NCBI GenBank assembly: GCA_023375785.1
Contig: SZWC01018965.1
Coordinates: 3,210 to 48,239, forward strand
Length of the DNA stretch: 45,030 nucleotides
Source: Penium margaritaceum
Taxonomy: Eukaryota > Streptophyta > Zygnematophyceae > Desmidiales > Peniaceae
Direction of reading: 5' to 3'
Part shown: positions 9,944-20,146 of the stretch, piece by piece
Layout of the letters: the number at the start of each line of letters is the position of its first letter
Numbering within the stretch: the stretch's first letter is position 1
Position numbers and translations under genes: made by a program
The notes under the pieces: generated by a model
The model's database searches: none
What the model was told of the DNA's origin: nothing
Seen by the model: the letters and a program-made list of their open reading frames with translations, nothing else

Positions 9944-10265
9944 TGTCCGGGCGTTGAGGTGCACGCGCGTTCGGCCGTGCATCAGAGTAGTGCTTCGGGT
10001 TCGCCGAATACACTTCGCTCATGTAGTCGCGCAACACCCTCCAGCTTGTCCAAGCTTGGCCAGTGGCTGTCGTGGTGGTCTTGTCCTTCAGCTTCTCGCT
10101 GGCGAGACCATCACGCAAGTACTCGAGCAGCATGCATTCTGGGTACTTGAAGGTCTGAGTTCCATCGCACTCGGTGAAGCTTTTGGCTTCCTCCACGAGC
10201 GCGGCAAACTCGCTCAAGTAGGATTCGAGTGAGCTGCCAAGCTGCGTGAAGTCCTTGATCTTGTG
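9944..10265. repeat. left copy of 322-bp duplication at gap 10266
   Basis: This segment of G's gag repeats at 10267-10588 with about three mismatches, directly across a single N. It is best read as an unmerged contig overlap. Confidence 0.85.
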
Positions 10266-10266
10266 N
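10266..10266. other. single-N assembly join
   Basis: One N separates two copies of the same gag segment. The true sequence probably has one copy. Confidence 0.85.
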
Positions 10267-10588
10267 TGTCCGGGCGTTGAGGTGCACGCGCGTTCGGCCG
10301 TGCATCAGAGTAGTGCTTCGGGTTCGCCGAATACACTTCGCTCATGTAGTCGCGCAACACCCTCCAGCTTGTCCAAGCTTGGCCAGTGGCTGTCGTGGTG
10401 GTCTTGTCCTTCAGCTTCTCGCTGGCGAGACCATCACGCAAGTACTCGAGCAGCATGCATTCTGGGTACTTGAAGGTCTGAGTTCCATCGCACTCGGTGA
10501 AGCTTTTGGCTTCCTCCACGAGCGCGGCAAACTCGCTCAAGTAGGATTCGAGCAAGCTGCCAAGCTACGTGAAGTCCTTGATCTTGTG
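10267..10588. repeat. right copy of 322-bp duplication
   Basis: It matches 9944-10265, differing mainly near the right end (GAGCAAGC against GAGTGAGC, GCTACG against GCTGCG). Confidence 0.85.
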
Positions 10589-11760
10589 GAAGGCACGCTA
10601 TGCCTCCTCACTTCTTGCGCATGATCGTGCTGAAGGCCTCCCACGGCATGGGGTGCCACTCGAGGTGCGGCTGTTGTGCACTCCACTCCTTGACCACATA
10701 CTTGAAGAGTTTGTCTTCAAGCCACGTCGTGGCAAGGTCGTCCCACTGGCTGAGTGGAGCCTTGTGGACACGTAGAACGTGCTCCATGTAGTTCGGCCAG
10801 TCGGTCAGCTTCACGCGCTTTTGGAAGATCTCCACACTGTGGAGGAAGGACGTATTCATGACCAACCCTGAAGTTGTCGAGGTAGGCAAGTCGTCGCTGC
10901 CACCAGCAGTGACATTCGCAGCTTCGGCACGCTGCGCTTGCTGTTGCATCCGTACCTGGGTCACGCTCTGCAACGCCTTGTTGAGGTCGTTGCATCGGCG
11001 GCTTGCCTCATGGGCGGCCAGGCGCTGTAGCTGGCGATCACGATCGAGGTCCGTGATGCTGTGCTCGACGTGGGCTAGTAGGTTGGCAAACACGAACTTG
11101 AGCTCTGATGTCGTCAGAGCATCGACAATAGCCTCCAAGGCCTCGCATTGTCCATGCATCCTTACCCATTGTAGGAGGGTACGGTTCGCGTACACGCCTC
11201 CAAGGACTCCCACCTTTCAAAGGAGACTGTCATTGGCGACGGCGCTTGAGTGGGCGCTGCCTTGCCCCATTGCGGTCGCATTGTAGGAAGAGGGGTCCGC
11301 CCCCATTCCTCCAAGTGGCGTCGTATCTCCACCGTCGGTGGTGATCCTGGGTCGGCCTGCCGCATCAATAGCAAACTACGCGAGCCTACGATGGTCATTG
11401 CGAATCGCCTTCGCGGCGACATCATGCGGTTCGTTCTTGCAGAAACTCCCCGTGTGGCTGCATTCAGTTTCCTTGTTGCTCTTGGCAGTCTCGCTGCCGT
11501 TGGCAGCTTCAGGTGATGCGGCGGGCACCTTGCCCTTCTCGAGCAATCGGCTTGGGTTCACCACACGACGATGGCAATGGTCGCGATCCTCGTCGCCTTC
11601 GCCATCGTCGGCGTTGTGCTCTTTGTCGGGGTCCTCCTCCGGGCGATCCTCCTCCATCGCGTTGTCCGTCTCGTGGGGGTCACTCACGTGCGCGCTGACG
11701 TGCTCATCGAGCAACGTTTCGGCCTCCGCACGCTTCTCGGTATCCCCGAGGTTGGCTTCG

Positions 11761-11832
11761 GTTGCCTTTGGCGGTACGGTTGCCTTTGGCGGTACCGTTG
11801 CCTTTGGCGGTACAGTTGCCTTTGGGTTGGCA
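11761..11832 (-). repeat. 18-bp tandem repeat in gag of G
   Basis: There are four tandem copies of GTTGCCTTTGGCGGTACN on the plus strand, the last one diverged. On the coding strand they give repeated PPKATV hexapeptides, a proline-rich spacer in the gag N-terminal region. Confidence 0.85.
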
Positions 11833-12023
11833 ACCGTGCTTGCGGTGGCGGCTCCCAAAATTTGGAGTCCGCCGAGAGGTCGTGATGAGGCCGTCACCAC
11901 CTTCCCCTTGTTGGTCTTGGACGGTATGGTACTTGCCATCTCGTCGCCTGTGCAACTAGCACGTGAAGACCGTTGTGAGGATCACTCCACAACGTTAAGG
12001 AGGAATCGCGTCCCACAAACCCC

Positions 12024-12194
12024 TTGCTCTCACGATCGGTGAGGCAATTATAAATTATTTTTCTATGTTCCTAGGCCGCCACGTCGGCACAAGGTCGTGG
12101 GTTTTGAAACTAGTCCTCCTAAGCCGTGACTCACGGCGATTGGCAAAGACTAGTACCTAGGAAAACAGAAAATTGAAATGCAAGGGAATGACAA
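12024..12194. repeat. left copy of 171-bp duplication at N gap
   Basis: It begins TTGCTCTCACGATCGGTGAG and is repeated at 12240-12410, nearly identical, on the other side of the N run. It is a probable contig overlap. Confidence 0.9.
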
Positions 12195-12239
12195 NNNNNN
12201 NNNNNNNNNNNNNNNNNNNNNNNNNNNNNNNNNNNNNNN
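12195..12239. other. assembly gap (45 N)
   Basis: A run of N lies between two copies of the same 171-bp sequence. Real missing sequence may be nil. Confidence 0.95.
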
Positions 12240-12410
12240 TTGCTCTCACGATCGGTGAGGCAATTATAAATTATTTTTCTATGTTCCTAGGCCGCCACGT
12301 CGGCACAAGGTCGTGGGTTTTGAAACTAGTCCTCCTAAGCCGTGACTCACGGCGATTGGCAAAGACTAGTACCTAGGAAAACAGAAAATTGAAATGCAAG
12401 GGAATGACAC
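12240..12410. repeat. right copy of 171-bp duplication
   Basis: It matches 12024-12194 up to the last base and then continues into unique leader sequence. Confidence 0.9.
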
Positions 12411-13014
12411 AACGAATGTGAGTGTCGCTCATAAGACAAAGGCAAAGAATTACAAAGGAGTTCTAGTAAATCCTAGCAACTCCTTCACTCCCTCTTCCTA
12501 CTTCTTTTCCTTCCTTTGTCTTCTTGTCTTTCTTGGCCTCCTCTTGAGTCTTCGTGCGCCTTGCGCCCTTTGGGATTGTCTTCCTTGCGCCGGCAGCGTT
12601 GAGGAAGCCCCCAAAGTCTTGAAGGTGTTATCCTTCCTCCTTTTTTGGGTGCTCTCAGGTCGTGAGAGCTTCTGGCCTTGAGAAAAAATGCTGTCCCAGT
12701 TTTTGGGATGAAGAAGGAAGGAGGGAACCTTGAAAAAGGGAAAAACTTGGTGGTTTGGGAGTGAGCACTCTCCACCCCGTCCCACAGAAATCCCTTAGGT
12801 CCCCCGGAGGTGAGGAGAGACTGGAAGAAAGAAGCTCCCCCAAGTAGAGCTTCTTTTCAGCTCTCCAACGCACTTAACGGCAATTTAATCCGTTAGCTGT
12901 AGATGTTAGTCGTAGTCCCTTATGGAGTTTTTGCTCCTGCTTGCAGCTGCCAACGGCGTTTCATCTATGTCGTAGCCGCCGTTTCTGTCGAACTGGTTGT
13001 CGCGAGGGTTGTCT

Positions 13015-13027
13015 GGCTCTGATACCA
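13015..13027 (-). other. primer-binding site of G
   Basis: On the minus strand TGGTATCAGAGCC starts one base after the end of the 5' LTR. It is complementary to plant-type initiator Met-tRNA. Confidence 0.88.
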
Positions 13028-13028
13028 C

Positions 13029-13727
13029 TATAACGGGTCGAGTCCCAAGCTCCTGCACTAAAGTCGTCGTCGGAGTTCATAGAATGGCGTTCTCAGTCCG
13101 CGTTAGGGGTTTACCCCCTTCGTAGGACTAAGGGGCAATTGTCATCAACAACCCAGAGCAGGGAGACTCGGATATTTCAAGTCTACGGAGGCCCATTTCC
13201 ATTTTTAACCAAATCCCTAGTTTTGGGACCCAAACCCGGGGTTTTTACCGCGAACTCGTGTTTTTGCACGAGTTATCTTGTTTATTTTGTGTCAAATTTT
13301 GTCGCAAACAAACTTCGATTTACGTTTTGCCATTCTGGTACGGAATGGTCGCGTGTGAGGCACGCTATCGATTTTGCGCCAGTCCTCTCGTCCTCACCCT
13401 TGCTCCCCCTATCTCTCGTCCTCGCTTGCTTGTTTGCAAGGAGGGCGAGGGGGGGTGAGGGCACGAGGCCACGAGGCCTCACCCTCAAGGCCCTCGTGGC
13501 CCCTCAGCCGCCGATCGGGCTTAGGCTGCGATCAGCGGCTGGCGGCTGGCCGGCTGGTGGCCGGCCGGTCGCTTTGCCGGCCGCCGGCCGTCTAGCTGGT
13601 CGGCACTGAGCTGGCCGGCAGCCAGTGAAGTGCTGGCCGTTGGCCAGTCCTTGCTGACGTGAGGGGTGGTGCGCAACCACCCCTCACTTCAACGAGAAGG
13701 GAGGGCCGAACCGGCCCTCCCGCAACA
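13029..13727 (-). repeat. 5' LTR of G
   Basis: It reads TATAACGGG...CGCAACA on the plus strand and aligns with 4632-5334. The outer base pair has mutated from TG to TA. TCCGG follows as the right target duplication. Confidence 0.9.
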
Positions 13728-13732
13728 TCCGG

Positions 13733-14605
13733 ACTGGGAACGGCTTCAAGCCATGGGAGCCACGCTTTCGCATGTGGGCCATGAGCGAGGGAGTCCTCGC
13801 CTACTACCTTACCGCATATCAGGCATCTGACCACGCCAAGACGTAGATGGCGGTCCGTGCCGCCTCCAGTCTCATGAAGGCCGTCCCAGACTTCACCAAA
13901 GACTTCAATCGGTTCCTTGGTAATCCGCTGACCGGCTCAGGAGCTAACCCTCGCGAGGCTTGGGCATTGGTCGTCACTCTTTTTGAGGGTGTCACCCTGG
14001 CTCTGACGTCCCAGCGCCTTGCCGAGTTCACCTCCCTCTGTCAGACTACTGAGTAGTCTGCAGCTCACTACTGGCGCCGGGCGATCCAGCTGTACGAGGA
14101 GCAAGGAGACGATACCCCTGCGCAGTTGTCTACACTCCAGATCATCCTCTACGGCATTCACCCCGACTATGTGCGCGTCTTCAGCAACTTCCTGACTAGA
14201 CTCTGCTTCGCGACATGGCGAGCGATGGGACCCTGCTGCGCTGGGCCACCTTCCACTTCCTGGAGGTCGCCGGCATGGACGCCGCAAACCTCGCTCGCCG
14301 CAGCATCGCTTCAGCCGCAGTTGCCGTCGCATCCCCCTCCCCGCCATCTACAGCTATGGCGGCTCCAGTTCAGGGGAAGAAGGGTCGCAAATCATGAAGT
14401 GGTGGTTCTAGCGGCAGGACCAGTAGCGGCACCAGCACCAACAGTGTCAGCCGTAGCAGCAGTAGCGGGAGCAGCAACAACGACGGCGGAAGCAGCAGCA
14501 GTAGTGGCAGTAGCGGCTCCGGCAGCACGACGGGCCGCAAGCTCGTGTACTTCAAGTGCGGAGGTGATCATCGCTATCCTGAATGCACTCGCCTGACGAG
14601 TCACC
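13733..14605 (+). pseudogene. gag of A, C-terminal part with zinc knuckle
   Basis: The frame broken at 4631 resumes after the second TCCGG. A capsid-like region contains PWEPRFRMWAMSEGVLAYYL, GANPREAWALVVTLFEG and TPAQLSTLQIILYGIHPDYV. A frameshift near 14212 follows, then a basic KKGRK segment, a long Ser/Gly-rich linker (about 14395-14535) and a zinc knuckle at 14548-14586. The knuckle has the short spacing C-x2-C-x3-H-x4-C seen also in B and C, with the first Cys now Tyr (TAC). In-frame stops include TAG at 13844 and 14054. Gag and pol appear to share one frame beyond this point, as in plant copia elements. Confidence 0.75.
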
Positions 14606-17120
14606 CGTTGGACTGGGCCAAGGTCACCCGTGGGCTGTAACAGTCGCACGATGTGCGCATGCACCAGACGTCCGGTGCGACTGCCCACTCGGCCGCTACT
14701 ACCACAGCCGTCCCAGAGGAGTCCGCCGCCACAGCAGGCTTCTTCGCGGATCCCCACGATGAGGCACTCGCCGAACGCGAAAGAACAATCATCGAGCTGC
14801 ACTAGCTTCTCGCCCTATGCTCATTTCAGGGAGGTATGATTGGGCTGACTAAGTCAAGGGGTCCTACTACCTATGGACTTCCTGTGCCATAACGTGATGA
14901 TGCCTGTGGTGGTCCCCATGCCCAGCTGTGTGCACGTGACGGACCTGATGATGTGTCTTGGCTGCATGCTGCTCATGTGCCCTCCGCTGGTCGCCTTGTT
15001 GTGTCCCCCACTGAGCGTCCTACTGCCGCACCTTGTTCCGTCGCCGAGTGCCACGTTGCCCCTTGTACGCATGTCACCGATGCCATCTGGGCCGTTGACT
15101 CTGGCGCCACCCACCACACGACGTGTCGCCGTGACGCCTTCGTCTTCCTGCATCCTGTTGGTATTGTTCGCTCTGTTTGCACTGCAGCTGGCCATGAGGT
15201 CTCTGTCCAGGGTGTTGGGGTTGTGTAGTTCACCGGGCCCGCTGGTCCCGTATACATCTTCGACGTCCTCCTTGTCCCTGATCTGGAACTCAGTCTCTAT
15301 CTACCCGTACTTGTACCAAGATGGGCTTGGGTGTCACGCACATCGTTGCCGATGCTCGCATCTTTGTGTGTGACACCGAGGAGACCGTCCTCAGTGGGAC
15401 GGTCGTCGATGATCTGTATCACATCTCTGGACCTGTGCGAGTGCACCCCCCTTGCCTCCGTCTCCCACTACTTGTGTTTTAGTCGCGGGTGCTCTTTCCC
15501 CCTAGCACCACCGTCTCTTGCATTGACGCCTCTGCCATGTGCACCTGGGGGATGTCGATAGGCTGGTCCGCACTCAGCCTGCTCTCGGTCTTGATGCCGC
15601 ATCCTTCAAGGTGTCGCCCACGACCGATTGCCTGGACTATGCTGAAGGCAAAATGCACTGGTCCACCTATCCTGCGTCTGTCTCCAGGGCTCGTCGGCCC
15701 TTGGAGCTTGTCCACTCCGACCTCATGGGTCCGCTCCCCGTCGAGTTTCAGGAGGACCACGGTCGCTATACCCTGACATTGACAGATGAGTTCACGCGCA
15801 TGCGCTGGGTCTATAGTCTGCGTCAGAAGAGCAAAGCCGCCATTGCATTATGCATTTGGCTGGTTATGGCCAAGCGCCAGTCTCCCCACTGCCTTCAGAC
15901 CTTTCGCTTGGACCGTGGCGGCAAGTAACTCTGTGACATGGCTCGCTCCTTCACCAAGCTTGGTGTCTTTCACAACCTCTCCGCTCCCGCCACCCCCCAG
16001 CAGAACGGTTTCTCAGAGCGCTAGAACCGCACCATGGAGGATGTGGTCCACACCATGCGCACTGACAGTGCCATGCCTGAGGCCTTTGCCTTTGAGGGCA
16101 TGGCGTACATGACCTGGGTGTAGAACCGCATTCCCCACGGCCCCCTCCCCGGTCACCGCACGCCCTACGAGCCATGGTACGGGAGTCGCGCGAATTTGCG
16201 CCTGGCTCATGTCTAGGGCTCCCTTGCCTGCGTCTTGTTCACATCGGAGCAGCAGGGGAGCAAGCTCTCTCCGCAGGGCCGCATCTGCGCCTTTGTTGGC
16301 ATCACCCCGCGGTCAAAAGCCTGGCGGTTCTAGGATCCTGAACAACGCCGCATCGTGGAATCCTGTGACGGTCTCTTCTTTGAGCATCTCGCGTTCCGCG
16401 ACCTTGCTCGCATCCACGCTCTGCGTGCTGCTCATGTCCCTGGGTGTGCCGGACCCCGTAGTGTGGGGGAGGTCCCTGGTACGGTTGGCACAGTGCCTCC
16501 GTCCAGTGCAGTCACTTCGTCACCGACACCCCAACGGCTGTCCCCAGAGGCTGTGCCCACTAGCACTCCCAGCATCGTCCCATCTGCAGCTCGCTCCTCT
16601 GTCCTTGACTCTCCACTCTCACCCGTGTCCGTGTCTGCGTCCGAGTGTACCTCCACGTCTGAGGATTTGCCTGATCATGTACCTACTTCCACAGCTGAGT
16701 CTTTGCCAGATCCTACGTCCGTGTCCGTGTCTAACTCTGAGCTGTCCCTGCCTCCGGCCGCGGACATGCCTACATCTGCCGCGGGCCCGTCCCCGGCAGT
16801 TGAGACAACACCAACCTCGAGTGGCGCACCAGCCGTGCAGTCCACACGGGCATGTGAGTTATCAGCGCCCACTGCTCCTGCCCCGTCGGACCCTTACACA
16901 CGGGCACCCGGTGGACGTCTCCGCCCACGCCCTACGCATAGCGTCGTCAGCAGTGATCCAGGCACGAAGGCCCTCGGCCTGAGTGCTTGCTGCCTCACTG
17001 AGGTTCACCCTGGCTGTGCCACTGGTATAGCGCTACTTGCTTATGAGCGCTGTCTTGCTCGTGATGCCACTGAGTCCATGGTGACGGTTGACCCTCCCTC
17101 TACACGTAGCGTACGCCTTG
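14606..17120 (+). pseudogene. protease and integrase region of A
   Basis: The protease active site is AVDSGATHH with Asp at 15097, followed by GPAGPVYIFDVLLVPDLELS after a TAG. A GAG-pre-integrase segment (RLCHVHLGDVDRLV) precedes the integrase, where one zinc Cys is Tyr (TDCLDYAEGK). The core has LVHSDLMGPLP, TDEFTRMRWVYSLRQKS, RLDRGGK and TPQQNGFSER. Stops at 16022, 16121, 16214 and 16331 are all TAG in place of the Trp that related copies retain (SER-W-NRT, WV-W-NRIPHG, HV-W-GSLA, RF-W-DP). A long Ser/Pro/Thr-rich linker follows (about 16430-16920), as is usual between copia integrase and RT. The TAA at 15926 and frame changes near 15300 also break it. Confidence 0.85.
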
Positions 17121-17149
17121 GCTACACGTAGTGTACCAGTGCTGTCTCC

Positions 17150-18718
17150 CGACCCCACCAGTCTGCCTGAGGCCTTGTCAGCCCCCGACGTTGAGCAATG
17201 GTGCACTGCCTGCTAGGCAGAGCTCAATGCCATCCGAGAGCACGGCGTCTTTGAGCTGGTGGAATTGCCAAAGAACCGCAAGACCATCAAGGCCAAGTGG
17301 GTTCTCCACAAGAAGCTAAAGCCAGACGGCACTATGAAGCACTAGAAAGCGCGCTTGACAGCAAAGGGCTTCTCTCAGGTCCCGGGCATGGATTACACCG
17401 AGACCTTTGCCCCTATTGGCCGGATGACAACCACGCTCACATTGCTAAGCCATACGGCACAGCACGACTGGGAACTCCATCAGATGGAAACAACAACGCG
17501 TTCCTAAACGGGGACCTTGAGGAGGAGATCTCCATGGTCCAGCCACCCGGCTTTCAGGATGGTACCGGTCGAGTGTACTGACTGTAGAAGGCCTTGTACG
17601 GCTTGAAATAGTCACCTCAATGCTGGAATCAAGAGATTACCAGCACGCTAAGATGCGCTGGGTACGTTGAGAGTGCTGCAGACCCATCCCTGTTCCTCTC
17701 ATAGTCCCCAGCACCGCTCGCTGCCATCCTCGTCTATGTGGACGATCTTCTGATCGCCTCACCCGACCTGGGAGCAGTGAACGCTGCCAAGGCCGTTCTC
17801 ACCTCGGCCTACAAGATGAAAGATCTCGGTGAGGCCACAGTCTTTTTGGGGATGGAGATCGTGCGTGATCGTGTCTGCCGCACACTCCGCGTCCATCAGG
17901 GAAGCTACATAGAGATTGTGGGAGAACGCTTTGTCGACCTCCTCACTGCCGTCCGCACGGCCTCCACACCCATGAACCTTGAGGGGCAGGCCGCCTTGAA
18001 GGTAGATGACCCAGCTGACCTGGGGGAGCTAGTAGATGTGACCCTGTACGTGCGAGTCATCAGCTTGCTCATGTACTTGGCCTCCACGACACGGGCCGAC
18101 ATTGCCTTCACTATCAACCTGCTCGCCCAGTTCTTGCAGGCTCCACGCCAGCGAACACTGGAGGCCGCAGTCCGGTGTGTGCACTACATCCTGTCCACCG
18201 CACGCTTTGACATGTCCTTTCGCAAGAAGATATCCGTTGTGCTCGATGGGTACACACACAGCGACTGGGCGTGGAGTCTAGATGGCAAGAGCCGCACCGG
18301 CTACATCTTTCTCATTGGAGGCACTGCCCTGTCCTGGTGAAGCAGGAAGCAGGGCTACATCGCACGTAGCACTGCTGAGGCAAAGCATGCTGCTCTAGGT
18401 GTCGGTGTAGCGGAATGTGTCTGACTCGTCCGTCTATTGCGTGAACTGCGTCAGTCAATTCCCCCTGTGGTTCTCCACTGTGACAACATGAGCGCGAAGG
18501 CCATCGCCAAGAACTCAGGTGTGTTCCATGCGCGCACAAAGCACATCCATGTCAAGCACCACTTCGTGCGTGATCTGGTTGATCGTGGTTAGATCCAAGT
18601 CATAAATGTGGGCACTGAAAGGCAGTGCACGGATTTTCTGACCAAGGCTCTGGGTCGTTCGAAGTTTCATGCGGCCACTCGTTCCGTGGGACTCTGCCCC
18701 ATCCTTGCTTCAAGTTGA
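17150..18718 (+). pseudogene. reverse transcriptase and RNase H of A
   Basis: This is copia RT from NAIREHGVFELVELP through KAKWVLHKKLKPDG, ARLTAKGFSQVPGMDYTETF and WELHQM. A one-base deletion near 17488 shifts the frame before NNAFLNGDLEEE. ALYGLK and the catalytic YVDD (17735-17746) follow. Residues after that are uninterrupted from 17738 to 18340 and include KMKDLGEATVFLGMEI, TPMNLE, YLASTTRADIAFTINLLAQF and SDWAWSLDGKSRTGY. RNase H continues with CDNMSAKAIAKNSGVFHA and KHHFVRDLV and ends at TGA 18716-18718. Stops at 17343 (Gln), 17610 (Gln) and 17703 (Gln) are TAG. The stop at 17578 is TGA. Confidence 0.88.
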
Positions 18719-18830
18719 TTCCTCATGTGCCACCTTGCGTGTGATGTGCTTGCTACATGCAGCAGCTGTGTGTTTCCTACTCTGTACAGTGTCAGTGTCT
18801 GCATGTGCATGGATGTGTTTTGCCCTCCGG
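18719..18830 (+). other. 3' untranslated tail of A
   Basis: This non-coding stretch lies between the pol stop and the polypurine tract. Nothing further is recognised. Confidence 0.5.
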
Positions 18831-18841
18831 TCATGGGGGAG
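18831..18841 (+). other. polypurine tract of A
   Basis: TCATGGGGGAG directly precedes TGTTG of the 3' LTR. The same motif precedes the 3' LTRs of B and C. Confidence 0.85.
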
Positions 18842-19378
18842 TGTTGTTTTGTGCACCGTACACAGCTTACGGTGACACCTCAGCTCATGTCCATTCATGT
18901 GCAGATCCCTGAGACTAGCGACAGTGGTAGAAGACCGGCGGCCGGCAGAGATTGGCGCCCAGAAGACTCTCGTACTTTTTGTATTCATGCTGTGGGATAG
19001 CACATAGGTGTGCAGCCTATAGGACGTACATTTTGTCGATGCAGCCATTCTGGTTCAAACGGCTTGTCGTTTTGACGTGTCTGCAGGAAGTTATGGTCAA
19101 AAAAATATCTTTGCCACTGTATTGTCCTGCCTGAAAAAAACGTCCTTGTGCGCCGCGTGTGTTCACATCCACTAGGGCTGTGACACTATTTAGGCTGTTC
19201 TGGCTTCAGTTTTCATCTCTCTCTTTGCACAATTCAACATCTTGCAGCTTCTGACACTTGTACTTGTGTCTCTAGCCAACCTCTTGCTGCTCTCACCTCC
19301 ACCTGTGTGTGCTAGTGAGTCAGCTGGCCAGCTTGTACTACCGCACCAGCGACAGCAGTGCTAGGAAGCTGTCTTTCA
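18842..19378 (+). repeat. 3' LTR of element A
   Basis: It starts TGTTGTTTTGTGC and ends GCTGTCTTTCA, and is followed by the TACGC duplication. It is 537 bp and aligns with 2572-3102. Confidence 0.9.
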
Positions 19379-19383
19379 TACGC

Positions 19384-19392
19384 ATCTTCTCA
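19384..19392 (+). repeat. 5' LTR of B, segment 3 of 3
   Basis: ATCTTCTCA is the last nine bases of B's 5' LTR, stranded beyond element A. It matches the end of the 3' LTR at 27173-27181 and the C LTR end at 29146-29154. Confidence 0.8.
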
Positions 19393-19404
19393 TGGTATGA
19401 GAGC
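19393..19404 (+). other. primer-binding site of B
   Basis: TGGTATGAGAGC has one mismatch to the plant initiator Met-tRNA site. It follows the LTR's CA directly. Confidence 0.8.
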
Positions 19405-20146
19405 GACGAGGCATCACTCGCTAAGCTGGGCAGCAGAGACGCAGCAGTGGTAGCAGTAGTGAGAGCCACAGTTAAAGCCACGGTCTTGGGAGGACCCACC
19501 AATCCACGGTGACCCGCCGCAGCAAATTGCAGCAGCGGAGACATCCTTGCAACTCCATCACCACACCACCACCATGGGGCAGCCAAGGGTTTCCCAACCA
19601 CTTCCAGCAGCTGTTGAGGCATGAGATGTTGAGAAGGAGTCTGTGAATGGTCCCAGAAGCTTCACTCAGGTCGTACATACCACCCTCCCCAGATGTGAGA
19701 GAATACAACTGCCCCATTTCACCACGACTTTTGGCGTCTAAGAGCTCATTACAAAGCTCTTGCAAAACCCTATCCATCGCTTCCACTCCCGCCTCATTTC
19801 ATGCCCAGCAGGCTCTAGGAAATGAAACAATACCTCATATGTAGATTTTTTTTCTGGATTTTGGGATGAAAAGAAAACGGTGACGTTTTTTGCTTTTTTT
19901 AAGGTTGTTTTTCACAAAACCACCTCCATTGCATTCAGCATCCTTTGGCGCATAATCGCTCCAAATTTTGCCTCATCTGGACAGCCTTCATGCTGATGTC
20001 ATCATTGTGAGTGATGACATCAGCACCAACACTGTCTTTTTTCATGGCTGAAACATCATTTTTTACCAGCGTTGCAAATCCTGGAGAAATGCTGACAATT
20101 CTGCAATCAGATCCGTTTGACGTCCCGGTCCATACTGAGCGTTGAC
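19405..20146 (+). other. 5' leader of B
   Basis: This untranslated leader precedes the gag start. It contains a pair of TGATGTCA/TGACATCA palindromes (about 19994 and 20014) of the kind repeated in the leaders of C and D. The last 60 bases, around GTCCATACTGAGCG, are conserved with C just before the ATG. Confidence 0.65.

Larger units (their letters stand above)
9500..11939 (-). pseudogene. gag of chromovirus G, fragmented
   Basis: The start is probably the Met at 11939 (MASTIPSKTNKGKVV). A disordered N-terminal region with four PPKATV repeats and an acidic patch (EEDRPEEDPDKEH) comes first. After a frame change, a capsid-like helical region runs from 11213 to 10608; it has DLDRDRQLQRLAAHEASRR and KRVKLTDWPNYMEHVLRV. 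After another frame change comes ESYLSEFAALVEEAKSF and YLRDGLASEKLKD (about 10240-9900). The C-terminal nucleocapsid has a degenerate zinc knuckle (9716-9757) and a Gly-Arg-rich RNA-binding tail (about 9560-9650). Gag would form the particle that houses reverse transcription. The gap at 10266 duplicates part of it. Confidence 0.75.
11940..13014 (-). other. 5' leader of G
   Basis: This untranslated region between primer site and gag contains the N gap and its flanking duplication, then a pyrimidine-rich stretch on the plus strand near 12485-12560. I see no coding domain. Short open frames here are low-complexity and unsupported. Confidence 0.6.
4632..13727 (-). mobile_element. Ty3/gypsy chromovirus G (nested in gag of A)
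   Basis: G is a 9096-bp antisense element with perfect target duplications TCCGG at 4627-4631 and 13728-13732. In its own direction it has a 5' LTR (13029-13727), primer site 13015-13027, a 1.07-kb leader and gag (about 11939 down to 9500). Protease, RT, RNase H, integrase and chromodomain follow (about 9060 down to 5608), then the polypurine tract at 5335-5346 and the 3' LTR (4632-5334). The domain order PR-RT-RH-IN-chromodomain defines a Ty3/gypsy chromovirus. Gag and RT are fragmented, but the integrase frame is open for 426 codons. Two N gaps lie in its gag/leader. Confidence 0.92.
2569..19378 (+). mobile_element. Ty1/copia LTR retrotransposon A (nested in B's 5' LTR)
   Basis: A lies between TACGC at 2564-2568 and TACGC at 19379-19383, nine bases before the end of B's 5' LTR. 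It has a 531-bp 5' LTR (2572-3102), primer site, GC-rich leader, gag from 3943, pol ending at 18718, polypurine tract and 537-bp 3' LTR (18842-19378). Without the G insertion it is about 7.7 kb. Three extra bases (TCT, 2569-2571) lie between the duplication and the TG of the LTR. The two LTRs are visibly closer to each other than those of B or C, which fits a later insertion. It belongs to a different family from B/C. Confidence 0.88.

Noticed and set aside
9944..10588. Genuine tandem duplication in the gag of G
   Set aside because: The two copies abut a single N, as at the other two gaps, which is better explained by unmerged contig ends.
16355..17131. Possible stand-alone Ser/Pro/Thr-rich secreted-type protein
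   Set aside because: It is in frame with the integrase upstream (HGLFFEH-type motif and SSDPGTKALGLS) and is the usual copia linker.
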